Of a stretch of 64,000 bases of DNA, positions 43,200 through 55,592 are shown in pieces. The stretch lies in contig OY997588.1 in assembly GCA_963921825.1 (NCBI GenBank), positions 84,077,043 through 84,141,042 of the forward strand. Reading direction: 5' to 3'. The notes under the pieces were generated by a model. The model was given only the letters and a program-made list of their open reading frames with translations, made no database searches and was not told where the DNA came from. Positions within the stretch are counted from its first letter, which is position 1; each line of letters starts with the position of its first letter. Made by a program: the position numbers and the translations under genes. This DNA comes from Erodium maritimum (lineage: Eukaryota; Streptophyta; Magnoliopsida; Geraniales; Geraniaceae).

Positions 43200-45137
43200 A
43201 TCTACCCCCCTTAAAAGAATTTCGTCCTCGAAATTTAAAATGAACGCGCTCCTCTTAAACCCAACCCATGGGACGTCCGAATAAAACTCCCAGTCATCAT
43301 CCTTCAAGCACCCTGAACACTTAAGTCAATTAGTCGGTACCGGAATCCTCTGTCGGTAGAGACGTCACATCGACACACGCAACTTGGTCGAGACATCCTA
43401 TACCGGAACCGTCCGTCGGCATAAGTATCAAACCAGAACAAAACTCACATCGCACTTAAAACGGATCCAACACACGGACACTTCTCCTCGGCTACTCACT
43501 TGTTTAATCAAGTATCGCGTACCCAACGACACAAAATAAGCCCACGTCCGACCACTCACGATGAAACAAGGAACCAACACGAACTCGATCAGCTTGATGC
43601 TAGATCTCACACTTACTGCACGGTCCGAAGTGACAATACATCTTATCAACATCTTGTCGGAAAGCGTGCGCACCTCGACTCACCCAACACAACTGCCATT
43701 ACTATGACGACCTTATCCTCGCGTTCCCGCGTCAACTCTGTGCGGTTCTCAATCGTCCACGATCACGCGACCCTTCAGTCGCTTCTCGAGCAACTCGGGA
43801 TCACACTGGTCACTCTTAAACCTCAAGTGTGCCCTACTTGGGCAAATGCCCGACCTACCATCCAACGTTTCGTGAGGTGCCATAGTGTTACTGGCATGAA
43901 AGCATTGTGGTAGTCGTACTCGGCGATTTGTTTCCGGATACCTCGTGAGGTACTCCCACTTCTACCATACACTGCACACACTCGTCAAACCACCACGTAC
44001 TCAGTCGGGGTGTCAAGACGTTCGAACCGCATCAAGGTTCCATTCTTAGACACCCACGCCTCCTAACATGTAACGAAAACCGAAGGATGTGGTGCCTGTG
44101 GGTTATGGGTCCACCACGCTTCCGCTGCGCCACTCTGATCTCATTGTCACTCGGTCACCTCTCCTGACCGGGCTGACGACCTACTAGTTTTGTTGTGGCC
44201 CTCCGCCGTTCGGGCACTCGTCTCCGATGTCCCGGTTGTCGACCGTGTAAACACACTGACCCCCGTTCTAACGCGACGGCACCTACCGATGTTCTTGATC
44301 CTATCTGCTTCATATGGTCAGACAGTGTATGTGGCCGGGAGAACCCTGCGGTTCACTGCCCCCCTCAGTTCTCGAGTCTCGTACGGTCTCGCAACACTGC
44401 TCAGTCGCTACCGAGTCTTACGGCCCTCGCGGTCTTTCTGCGACCTCGTTCCACTGTTGCCGTTGTATCCACCATCTAATAACTACACCCGATTTATCAG
44501 GTTGAAAACTTGGCCCAAACTCCGGCTCGGGGCCCTCTCTCAAACTTCTTGCATTCATTCGCCTCGACGGCCACCTAAACTGGTGTAAACGGTCCACGCC
44601 GCAACTCTGGTCTCGCACCTCATCTCTGATATTCCGTCCCGATGAAGCCCGGGACTTGCCGGTGTTGTTCCTCTTAACCTCCCCAGTAGGAGTAACCCGG
44701 GCACTTGTGCCCCCGACGGCTTACCTCTCCTATCCCGAGGTGCCACGACGTAAGTAACCTCCACCCGGTAACGCCCACGATGAGTTTCTTACTCTTAAAG
44801 AACGATGTGCTTATCATAACTAACGTCACACACAGTCCACCATACTAGTACTCATTATATAATATCCTCACTATAACATAATCACTCAATAGCACACAGC
44901 AGAGAAGTTCGCATACTATTGCGTCACACATATCATATATACAACAGCGGTTACACCCAATTTCGCACTCAGCAGCAATTTCACAAAGTTCAGACAGCGA
45001 GGCTACACTCAGTCAACCACTCCACGATGCACACATTGCACCACAAACACAAAGGAGACAACAACTTCGGTTTACATTTCTTAGCACGTCCACTTTCTAA
45101 CATAACATTCATGTTGACATCGCGTCGTTACAACCTG

Positions 45138-46071
45138 TAGGGGTGGGCGTCGGCCGGGCCCCGGCACTATTTTGATTTATTTATAACCAAACCGGGAGGA
45201 CCGGTTACATGGAATCTATAACCGGCACCGGCACCGGGTTCTAGGGGCAACCTAAAACCCGACCAGTTCCGGTTACGACCGGTTTCGGTTAATAACTGGC
45301 CCAATGGGCCTTAAATTGTAGCCCAATTTTCCAACAAAAATACACATGTTTCTGATGGTTTCCAATCCTATAATAACAAATCCTGTCCATTTTCAACTGC
45401 AACATAAACAATCAAACAGCTTCCTAAAGCTAATGCCTCAGAAATCAAAAGAGTAATAGTTTTACAATTTAGGTCCATTAAATTCACAAAAACATAACGA
45501 ATCATATTACAAAAAGAAAAAAAAATATATGCCTGTTATTATTACAACAACAGAAAACTTGTCCTTCAAATATCAATTCCAAAAGTGCCAAAGCAAATGG
45601 TACCTGTCAAAAAAGATAAAAAGATTAGAATGGGCTGTAAAATAAATGGACTAAAATAAATCAAGGTTAGATAATGGATGAAATAAGAGAGATGAAGGGA
45701 TAAATTGGAAACTGAAACAGAGAGAGAACGGTTAGGGTTATATGGTGAGTCATGAATTAAAGTATTTATAGAGTGGTGAGGAGTGTGACTAAGGGTTAGA
45801 TAATGGACATGGCTGTAAAATAAATGGACTAAAATAAATGAAACAAATGGCATGAGATTTAAAAACAAATCAAGGTTTATGAAGTGAAAGTCCGGTCGGT
45901 CGGTTTTTTCCGGTTTGAAAGATAAAAAACTGAACCCCACCCGACATGCCACCGGTTTTACAATTTTTTAACCGTAACCGTCACTGGTGACACTGGTGAT
46001 GGTTTTTCCAGTGTCGGTGTCGGTCGGTTTGGTCAGTTTGGTCGGTTCCGGTGATGTTTTGCCTAGCCCTA
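45138..46071. mobile_element. Non-autonomous hAT element
   Basis: A 934-bp insert with short terminal inverted repeats TAGGGGTGGGC and TAGGGCTAGGC (right end read in reverse) and a perfect 8-bp target duplication ACAACCTG (45130-45137 and 46072-46079), the hAT hallmark. The subterminal regions are rich in ACCGG and GGTCGG motifs. There is no transposase; the 128-codon minus-strand frame (45952-45566) shows no domain. Confidence 0.9.
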
Positions 46072-46775
46072 ACAACCTGGTCCCGGCGTCCCAGAACTAT
46101 GTTGTAACCACTTGATATCCCCCCATTCACGTCTAGCTACAGTGGCCCCTATAGCTGAAAAGTGATGGTACATACACGTCAGCTTCTGCAGAAAATCGGG
46201 CATGACCCGTTCGTAAATTAAGTCAATCATCCGCTTATGTGGGACAGCCAAACATTACCTGTACACAACACTCAATCACCAGTATAGCACACATCAATTT
46301 ATCTCAACTTTTACACCGCGGTCTCAGTAATTTCACACTTACCACTTGGTCAAGTCCATACTTGTATAACAGTTCAACTCCACACTAATCACAATTTACA
46401 CAAGTTCCCCCAAAGTCCACAACACTTAGGCCGGACGTTTCACCAATCAAACAACGGCCGACTAGGGCGGCAACCCACACAACAATCTAATCAACCAACA
46501 CGTCATAACTAGCCCGATCCTCGCTCGGTAACCAACCTCGATCTCAACCGATCGGCATCACGGATCCACTGAGGTGTACAACACACAACGATTAAGGTTC
46601 AAATCAAAATACGGTAAAACTTAAACAACACACTTAACCCACGAGGCTCTTGTCGTTTCGACTCTACGCACAAGATATTTCCGACTCGCGTCACTGAGCA
46701 CTACGACTTGAACCACCTAACTCTACCCACCTAATTGACGTACGGTCCCAGGTTTGAAAAATCATTTCAAATTGC

Positions 46776-46793
46776 AACCAGGCTTTGATACCA
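46776..46793 (-). promoter_or_regulatory. Primer-binding site of element 2 (initiator-Met tRNA type)
   Basis: The minus strand reads TGGTATCAAAGCCTGGTT, three bases inside the LTR. It differs from the plant initiator tRNA-Met complement by one base (A for G at position 9). Confidence 0.88.
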
Positions 46794-46796
46794 AAT

Positions 46797-49700
46797 TGTC
46801 ACGCCCCAAATCCGGTTTTGACCGGACTCGAGACGTGATCCTTGAACAAGAAATAATTTAAGTAAACTTAAAGTAATAAAGCTTATCTTGTAATAAAATA
46901 ACTTGAACGAAAAGTAAACAACTCAAAACACGACGTACACAAATTTAGTTCCAAAATGACTGCACGTCTCTAGACCTACTAGCCTCGGACCCTTGCCAGC
47001 TCTCAAGATCGGCTGTGTCCTGCTAGCACAAATCACGCTCAACACCTGAAAATCAACAAAGTAAGGGGTGAGCTTTCGCCCAGTAGAGAAAGTAGTTAAG
47101 GTAACGAACATCGGCTCGCCACCACGAGTAACCGTCCAATTAGGGCATACTAGTACAACACAACTAACTGCCAATCGGGATTCATAGCCAAACTTACCAA
47201 AACACACAAACCGACAACTTTCACACAATAAAACATTAACCAAACAGCAAACGTATCAAAACACAGAAGCCATCAGCACACACATCATGTACTACAATCC
47301 CTGAACTCCGCCGACTGTACACAGCCCGACATCATCATATCAAACGGTAGGTCTAGTATCAATCAGACTACCTCTCGATCCAGAGGAGGCGTATAACGTC
47401 ACAAAGAGGTATAACGTCGAGAATACCGGAAACATCCCTATGAGGACGCATTCGTCGGGACCCTCGGAAACGTCTCCAAAGGACCATAGATCATCGAGGC
47501 TGAAAAACGGCACCTAGTGCTCAACACGACTCGTAGGCCCAACCACGACCCGCATGCCCAACCATGACCCGCAGGCCCACTATGATATGATTTGGCCTGT
47601 CGTGTAAGACCCGCCCCCGGTCGATCCCGGTAAAACCAGTGAATCCTAGCTAAGTTTGACTTTCGGCCAGAAAAGTCAACCGATGACTCGGAAAGTCAGT
47701 CGGGACCTTTCCGGGGCCCAAAAAGCTTAGCCATTAGCACGGTTAGCTTAGTTGGGTCGTTTCCTTCAGTTTGACTGTAATATTGTTAAAGTCAACTGTC
47801 GGTCAAACTCGGGCTTAATATCGGTAATTTGTCGATAAATCTTGGAAAGCTGGAAAATTATTAAATAGGAGTGACCTCACATGACACTTGTCATGCTTGG
47901 CTTGGAGGATGAGATTTGGGGCTCCAAATGACCCTCATACCCTCCTAAGTTACCTTTAAAGGGATAAGACCTTAAGGGCTTTTGAGTAAATTGACATTTT
48001 AGGTCATTTAAAGGAAAGAGAGCAACAATTCAGCCCATTTGCTATTGTTTCAGCCGAAAATCACAAGAGAGAGGAGAGGAGGAGCTCACTTTCTTGAGGA
48101 AGAAGATAGAGAAGAAAGCTTGGATTTTGAAGCTTATTCTTGGTCCTTTTGCCTTCATTTTCACTCCATCTTCTCCATCTCAACTATCTAGAGGTAAGGA
48201 TGCTCTCAACTCTCCATTTCTTCCACTTCCAATCTATGGGTTTTGTGGGTTTTGGCTTAAAAGTTGAAGAACTTGCTTTTGGTTTGATTGCTTGAAGAAG
48301 AAGTAGTGAAGTAGGTTGTTGGATTGAGTTTTGGTTGAAGTTTGATGAACCCATTGAGGGTGTAGTTGCTGGGTATCTTTGGTTGATTATTTTGGAGCTA
48401 GGAGAGTTTAGAAATGGAGTTTGTGTTGAGATCTTCGTGAAATTCGAGTTGGGGAAGAAGGGGAAGGGAACTGGTCAGGTCTGATACGGAATCTGACCCG
48501 GACCAGGCCAGGTACCGGCGCGGCATGCCGCACGGACCGGGCCAGGTACCGGCACGGCACGGGCCTGGTACCGGCACGGCACGGGACGGGCGGGAGTCCG
48601 GCACGGGACCTGATACGGTCCGTGTCGCTCTCCGGGCCGGTCTGTGACGCGTACCGTGCTGGATTCCGGGCCGGCCTATGACATGGTCCGTGCCACGTTC
48701 CGGCACGGCAAGCCACACGGTCCGTTTGGCATTCCGGATCAGATCCCCAGAGCCCAAAACCCTTCCTTTTAGCTCAATTTGATTCCCACTTTTCCTCTTC
48801 AAACCTTGATCCATTTCTGAACATTGTTGTGTGTTTTGAGGAGAAGAACACTTGGTTGAGGAATCTAATTTGTGGTCTTTTGGTGGTTCAAAACCTTGGA
48901 ACCAAGCTAGGAAAGGAGGAAGAGCGTGGACAAGAGTTAGAGGAGCACTTATCACGCCGGGACCCGAGTGAAGAACGGAGAGGTGACCACCGGGCTTATC
49001 ATCAGAGTGTTGAGATGAAGACCTCGAGGTAGGAAAAGCCTTAACCTCTCGTTTACGATGCTTAGTATGCATGTTAGGCTAATAAAATTGGAAAGGTCCT
49101 AGATATGCCTATAGGATGCGAATAACTAGCATAATCGTCTTTCAATTACTAATAATCGGAAATGTCTAGTTGTGAACGATTAGGATGCCAATCACTAGTG
49201 TAATTCGCTTTCAATACTTGGGAATTGATTGTCTGGTAGAGGAGCCTTGGAAAACCCCTCGGATTAGTTGCGTGTTAGGATCACATGCTTGGTTGTTGGT
49301 TGCTTAGTGGATAAGCTAAAGAGTCTAATGGAACTAGTGGAATTGCATGTTTGAATGCTCGTTTGAAGGCTTTTATGATTGGTTGATTAAACTCGTACTT
49401 GATCGATGATTGTATTCGAATGATTACTTGTTTTACTTAAATGGTTGCTTGGAGCATCGAGTATGACTGGTTGTACCGAGCGGTGCAATCAGGTGATCGA
49501 TGCCCCGTTGGTTCGAGACTGGTAAGTGAACGGTAAGTTGTGATTGTGTGATTGGTGTGATGTGGTTATGTGATTCGTGTGCTGTGTGTTGTGGTGGTTT
49601 GGTGACGTGTGAGCTATGGGTGACAATGAGTTGGTGGTGGTTGGGATTGAATTGTTACGTGTTTCTGTTTGAGTGTGTTATTCAATTATGAACTGTTATT

Positions 49701-52433
49701 ATCAAATTGCCCAAGTGTGCGCTTCCTATGGGAGTAATGCCCTGGGTTCCCGAGGACCTAAAATCCCTTGGAGACGTTTCTGAGACTTCCGACGATATGT
49801 GCCCTGAAGGGTGTTTCCGATAGTCTCAATGATATGCGTCTCCTCTGGATTGGAGGGAAAATCCGAGAGGACACATAAGATGTGGATCGGAGGGTGGTGA
49901 CTCCATGTGCCACGGCATTGATCGGTTTATCTATTGCCTGTGATTGTTAAGAGCTATATGTTAACTTTACTGATGAATTTATTGAGTTTAAGGTCCACTT
50001 TGTTATGCGTTTTCCCTACTGAGCGTAAGCTCACCCCTATGAATTTACCGTTGTGTTTACAGGCTTGATTGAGGAGTAGAAGCTCGGGAGCTTCTCGGTG
50101 TGGGTGCATGTTAGAGACTTCGTACTTTTCACTTTTATGTTTTCAACAAAACTTGTGGAGGATTATTATTACACCCCCGGAGGGTTAATGTGTTTTGAAC
50201 TCAGTTTTGCGGACTTGTTTTCATTATTGGAGATTTTCAGGAACTAGTTGTTGAATTATTATCTTTTGCTCACTTATTACTAGTCATGCCTCAGGTCCGG
50301 GCAAGAACCGGATTTGGGGCGTGACACGTCGGCTCCGACCCGTTGGCCCTATGCAATATGATATGATGTGGCCCGTCGGCTCCGACCCGTCGGCCTGATG
50401 CAAGAGGATATGATACGGCCTGTCGGCTCCGACCCGTCGGCCCAACACGACCCGTAGGCACCAACCACATTATGGCCCGTCCGCCCCAAACATGACCCGT
50501 AGGCCCAATCACAACCGGAATACCATCCTCAAGGAACACCCAACAAGTTAATACCACGCATAGAAATGCCATAGATCAAACACGGCTCACAGGCCCGACA
50601 ATCTTACCACAACTACACAACACGTCGGTCTATCACTCACCCGACCATATCACAATCAAGGATTCATCATTCATCAACCACGACACACTTGCCCATACAC
50701 AACAACAACATGTTACACTGAATATACTATTTCTTGATTCTTAACTTATCGACCCTAGGCCACACAACATGCATCTCAATCATCAACAGGTAATTCAATC
50801 AACACACAACCTACGGCTCGACATGGCCAATCTACCAGCACGGCAATTTCCCAAGTATTGAAAGGGGCTACACTAGTGAATCGCATCCTACATGTTACTA
50901 GAACTTGTCCGGTTATTTTATATCATATAAACGTTCATTCCAGTTTTATTACTACCTAGCATGCATACTAGTAACTTTCCACAATCAAACCGGTATTCGC
51001 TACTTTCCCTACCTCAACCGAAGAACAACAGCTACGTCTCCTAGCTACTGACGTCCTGACTCGCTACCTCCGGTCTTCTCTTCGATCGAAGCCGGACTCT
51101 AAAACAATACGAAAGCCAAACTCAAAAACGGTTCCAAAGTCGAATTAAAAGTTACGACGGGTTCGATTTAAGTTCAACAGTTGCCTTTTAAACTTGAGCG
51201 GGCTAAGAGCGGGATTAAACGGCGAATCGGGTTCGAGTACTCGAGCACAGAACCCGGTGCACGTTTCCCGAGGCACGTATTCTGAGGCACAATCTCGAGG
51301 TACGGGTTTCGTGGTACGATTCCCAAGGCATGTGGTTCGATGCACGATTCCTGAGGTACGGTTTTCAATGCATGGTTCCCGAGGTCAGATTCAGCGTTGC
51401 CGTTTTTGTCCCGTTCTAAGTCCGATTAACAGTCCGTTTGTTCGTTTCACGTTTCTCGTTCAACAGTCCAAAATATCGTCTTAAACCAAATCTGATCTTA
51501 AGCCCCTTTTTTTTATTCAAAACCGTTTCTGTTAATTAATTAAATTAATTTTTTTGTTTTGTTTCCAAATCAGTCCAGATCCACAGAAGGAGAGTTCGAG
51601 AAACAGAAAAAAGGGCGAGGAAAAGTTCGGATTTTGGGTCCGGCCGGTCACCGGCAAAGACACCGCCGGCGACCACGCTCACGGTTTCGAGTTCCTCACC
51701 GTGGGAGAAAAACATATGACGGCGGGGATGGGTGTGGCACACCGGAGCACGGTGGCCTCTCGTCCGTCTCAGATCTGGGCGAAAAACGACGACGGGGACT
51801 CGGTTCACACGCGGGTGAAGAAGACGAAAGAGGGGAAGGCGAGACAGAGAACGCCGGCGGAGGGTGTGAGCTGAACGGAGAGGATGAGAGCCGGTCGGAG
51901 AGCTTGACCTCGAGACGGGAGAGACGGAGTTCAGCGACGGGATGGCCGGCGAGTTCGGTTGAGCGGCAAAGACGAAGGGAAGAAGGGACGGTGGTGGGTG
52001 TTAGCTGGACGGATATGGAGGTTTGGGGCGGCGGCTGTCTGAGGAGAGAGAGGTCGGCGAGGGAGAGATTGGGGAAGAGGGAGGCGGCAGTTGTGTCGAG
52101 AAGGGAGAGAACTGAAGACAAAATGCGCAGAAACCCTAGTCTTTGGTTTTAAATACTCGGGCCGGCAGCAAACAATTGGGCCTCGGACGAGGAACGGGCC
52201 TCACGGCCCAAACGAGGAACACTGGACCGGGGCGGGCCTGGCCTGGCCGGGTCTCCTGGTCGGGTCTGGTCCGCCCGACCCGGTTCTTCTTTCTTTTCTT
52301 TTTTTTGTTGAAAAAGCTTTTCTTTTCTTCTTCGATTTGTGTTTGCTCAAAAAACTTAACCCACTTTCCAATCATGTCAAACCAATCGAATAAAATTAGT
52401 CTTTTAATTAATTTTATCGAGGTGGTCTTCACA
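46797..52433 (-). repeat. 5' LTR of Ty3/gypsy element 2, interrupted by solo LTR 4
   Basis: Begins TGTCACGCCCCAAATCC and ends TCTTCACA. Without the nested LTR and one duplication it is about 2.9 kb. Segments on both sides of the insertion are collinear, with GACCCGTCGGC-type direct repeats (47520-47602 continuing at 50327-50520). Also contains a degenerate array of about 22-bp units (51260-51390) and a GC-rich segment (51640-52100) matching the truncated partner. Confidence 0.85.
47603..50326 (+). mobile_element. Solo LTR 4 (Ty3/gypsy), plus strand
   Basis: A 2,724-bp LTR from TGTAAGACCCGCCC to GGGGCGTGACA, in the opposite orientation to the other solo LTRs. Flanks are TGTCG (47598-47602) and CGTCG (50327-50331), a target duplication with one C-to-T change at a CpG. 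It shares blocks with the reverse strand of solo LTRs 1-3 (for example AAAAAGCTTAGC and the GTCAAC repeats near its start), so it is a related subfamily. It has a GC-rich repeat block (48490-48720) built on GGTACCGGCACGGC. Confidence 0.88.
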
Positions 52434-52640
52434 TCCCCTAACTAACTTTTCTTCGTTTTTGGTACTCTAACTTCTTTTTTTCACTTTAATCTTTTCCGTC
52501 CATTTTTGGAGGGAAAATGTCATGTGCGAAGCACATGACCTTACTCATTATTTTAAATGACCTTAGGTCTCTTAAACTCTACTTCTCTTATATGTTTTCC
52601 ATTCAAAGTTTGAAATATCAATGTTGAAGGTATTAACATG
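52434..52640. other. Possible terminal piece of a Mutator-like element
   Basis: The sequence CTTCGTTTTTGGTACTCTAAC, TTTTTTTCACTTTAATC and a perfect hairpin GTCATGTGC-GAA-GCACATGAC (52519-52539) resemble terminal inverted repeats of plant Mutator-like elements. No partner repeat was found. Confidence 0.35.
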
Positions 52641-55107
52641 CGGCTCTCCTTTTCTCTCTGTAAAAGTTAGGGTTTTTACGGAAACGATGGCGGTGGTAAG
52701 TTTCAACAACTCTGGCAGTCATCACACGTCGAGCAGAGACGGTTCGGAGGCATGAAAGGTGGGCATCTCCCGTCCGCCGTCTCCATGCTCCTAGTCTCGT
52801 GCAACCAGTCGGTCCCCCGACGTCCACTCATCGTCTTTGGAAGCGGTTGTGATGGGAAGGCAGGAGCTCGTCTTCTCCGCCAATAGGGCGGTGGAGGAGG
52901 ATCCCTAGTCGATTCCTAAAAGGAAGGGAGGTTGGAGAAACCAAGGTAACGTTTTGGAAGGCCATCGCGGTTTAGTGCGGTGAACCCCGGCCGTGGGGCC
53001 TAGACCACGCCACTGGGGGAAAAAACAAACCATGGGGAAGATGATTCCGGTGGTGGCCTTAGACTCGGGTCCGACCTCATTGAAAGGTACCAGAAGACTC
53101 AGAAGCCCTGGGGGCTTTCATTGGGGAAGAATTGCAGAGTAGCAGATGGTATCGGAGGACCATTACACTAAGTTGTTAGTCCCTTATAGGGAAGGCTCCA
53201 ACCGGACTTGGTATTGACGGTGCCATAGCCTCAAGCTCCTGAAGGTATCTTACCGACCGAGCAAAGGGAAGGGTTGACATGGCGGCGGAGGTCTGGTAAG
53301 GAGCTTGCTAGGGTTCCGAGAAGGAAGCCGGTTGAGGTGGGCGTGCAAAACCTGTCATTCGGACGAGGCCCACTAGAGGCAAGGCTTATGGTCCGTGGGG
53401 ATCATGGCCAACCAAGAAATGGGGAAGGCCCATCCAAAAGAGGGGCGGGGAGACCCAGGGGTTTGGTGGACCCTGAAAACAGTCTGCCCCGGCTTTTCTC
53501 GGGTCCCAAACCCGATTCGACCCGTAACCAGGGTGGAAGGGACCCACCGATTAGATCGCACCAAGATCGGGATGCATTGAGTACCGTCCACAATAGGATG
53601 GGAGAGCTGAGTTCAAGAATGGGAATTCTGTGTATAAAGGAGTTGATCGTACCTCCCTCAGAGGCTTGTGGCCGGGAGACAAATTTCGCTTATGCTCTCG
53701 CAACTAAGGTCCTCACTACTTGGCCTTTTTTTTTTCCTGGAAAACCCTTGTGGACTAGCTGGAGGATTTATGGGAGATAAGAGATATGGAAGCCAGACCA
53801 CTAGAGGAAGGAGTAGTAGCCTTCTTCTTCTTCTTCAAGGCATCCATATAACGTGTTCGGGTGCTACTAGGGGAACCTTGGGCATTCAGGAACTCACTCG
53901 TCTTATTTGTGGACCTCAGACCCCCCATGCAACCTAGGGATATGATATTCATGTACTTCTCGGTCTGGGCTCGCATCTCAAATTTACCGGTAGGAGTGTG
54001 GAAAAGAGGCGTGGGTTTTCTTCTGGGAGGAGCTTTTAGAGTGGGATGTTTGTGGGTTACATTCTGATGTGAATAGGAACAACGTGAAGAAGGTTGTGCA
54101 TATGGTGCCTCAATGGTTCTCTTGAAAGAGACGAAGTTAGATATGGCTACCTCAGGTATTTTGAGAAGTTGTGGTTTTGGAAGAGATTGGGGTTGTGCTT
54201 GGATGGCGTTTGTAGGTTCGGCCGGAGGAGTTATGTTGGCTTGGAGGTTACATGTTTTCTCGCAGTTGAGTGTAGTGTGTGAACATAATTTTATTTGTTG
54301 GAATGGTATTGGGATTGCCTCTTAGTTGCAGGTTAGTTTGGTTAATGTGTATGCCCCGAGTAATGTTCGAGATCGATTGTCTTTGTGGTATAAGTTGATT
54401 TTGTTCTATCGTCCATTGTTCCATAAATATATCCCGACTATGGAGTTTTTGGAGGGTAGGGGTGTTTCGATCTCTCTTAACATTGTGTTATGTTTATTTT
54501 GTAAGTATTGTTTTGAGTCTATGGATCATTTGTTGATGCACTATTATTATTCTTAGGAAGTGTGGGGGAGAGGTTTTTAGATGGTGGATGATTGTTGGGC
54601 CAATTCTAGGAGATGTATGAGGGGTTCTTTTATGGAAGAAAGGGTTGGTTCGGCGTTCTTGGTGGTCGAGTGGGATTCATGTCGGTTATCTGCTGTTTTG
54701 GCTTATCAGGTTATGACAACTGTGGATTTGAGGTTCGCAAGGATTCAACATCATTCCTTTGGTGGGGTTTGGAATTATGGGTCTTTGCGGGATGGAGTTT
54801 CTTTTGAGGATTGGGGTAGGGACCCTGGTGGTTGTTTGTTGAAAGGTCGGAGGCGTGGTAGTCCAGATGCTTTGGTTTAAGTTACTGGAGTTTTGGACTT
54901 TTTATTGCTTGTTCTCTGTTTTTGTAGTTTGGGTGTTGGTAGTTTTTTCTTGGTTGTATTTTGGACTGTTTGGTCTGTTTGGTCTGTTTGGTGTGCTCTT
55001 TAAAACTGTTTTGGTTTTTCGAGAGGGTCGCCTCCTTGGTGACACCTTTCTTTTCTTTCGTCTACTACCTCGGTAGATTGTTTGCTAATAACAGTTCGCT
55101 TATCAAA
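52640..55107 (+). pseudogene. LINE with endonuclease fused to zf-RVT, polymerase missing
   Basis: The 5' part (52640-54060) is GC-rich with a 168-codon frame at 53274-53780 and is probably ORF1. An AP-endonuclease relic follows (54120-54400): ETKLDMATSGILRSCGFGRD, GGVMLAWRLHVFS, then VSLVNVYAPSN. Soon after, at about 54440-54560, the frame reads CLFCKYCFESMDHLLMHYYY, the zf-RVT domain of the LINE C-terminus. The reverse transcriptase between them (about 2 kb in full LINEs) is absent. The 3' end is at CGCTTATCAAAAAAA (about 55107). Stops and frame changes throughout. Confidence 0.7.
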
Positions 55108-55111
55108 AAAA

Positions 55112-55510
55112 GTAGAGCTGGAATGATGCACCTAAAAGTAGCGATCACAATGCTAATTCACCCATGAACATAAAATCTCATCTAATATCTAGATGTAAAA
55201 AGGAAAATCCTTCTATTTCGGACAGTGTATGTTCAAGTCATGGAGAAGTTACTCCTCTTTTGAGTGGACTAGATTTTACGGATCAACCTAATGTTCGTTC
55301 ATATAATGTAGTTAGATTTGAATAAGTAATATATAAAAATGAAAAACTCCTAATCGACGAAAATAGTACAATATTTGTTTTGGGTTTTGGAAAGTGTATA
55401 GGGAATTCAAAAATCTTAACTTTCAATGCATAGCTGTGCAAGAATGAGAAGTTAGTTGATCAAGACGCACATAGAAGAGCCATTGAAGGAAGTTGTGATT
55501 CCTAAAGCTA
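55112..55510 (+). pseudogene. Gene X fragments (unit F)
   Basis: 55114-55325 is an open stretch matching the 3' half of the frame at 28415-28801 (DAP..SDHN..SP.NIKS.LI pattern, ending VRSYN.VRFE). 55370-55510 matches 29757-29950. The LINE found between these parts in unit D is absent here. Function unknown. Confidence 0.45.
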
Positions 55511-55592
55511 TTGTTAATCATGGAACTGAAATATACTTTTTTTATTCTTATGATGAATGATAGTTTTATTAAAGTACTTTTTATTTCAAGGA

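Larger units (their letters stand above)
43200..46796 (-). mobile_element. Internal region of Ty3/gypsy element 2 with gag relic
   Basis: On the minus strand the internal region ends with CGAGGACGAAATTCTTTTAA and a GGGGGG-containing polypurine tract (43200-43230). A gag zinc-knuckle relic is readable at about 44256-44205 (CLHGRQPGHRRR), where the second cysteine of the CCHC motif has been replaced. No protease, polymerase or integrase motif is visible in the remaining sequence of about 2.6 kb after excluding the hAT insertion. Like element 1, this is a pol-less derivative. Confidence 0.65.

Noticed and set aside
44190..44588. 132-codon plus-strand frame
   Set aside because: It overlaps the gag zinc-knuckle relic of element 2 on the opposite strand and shows no domain.
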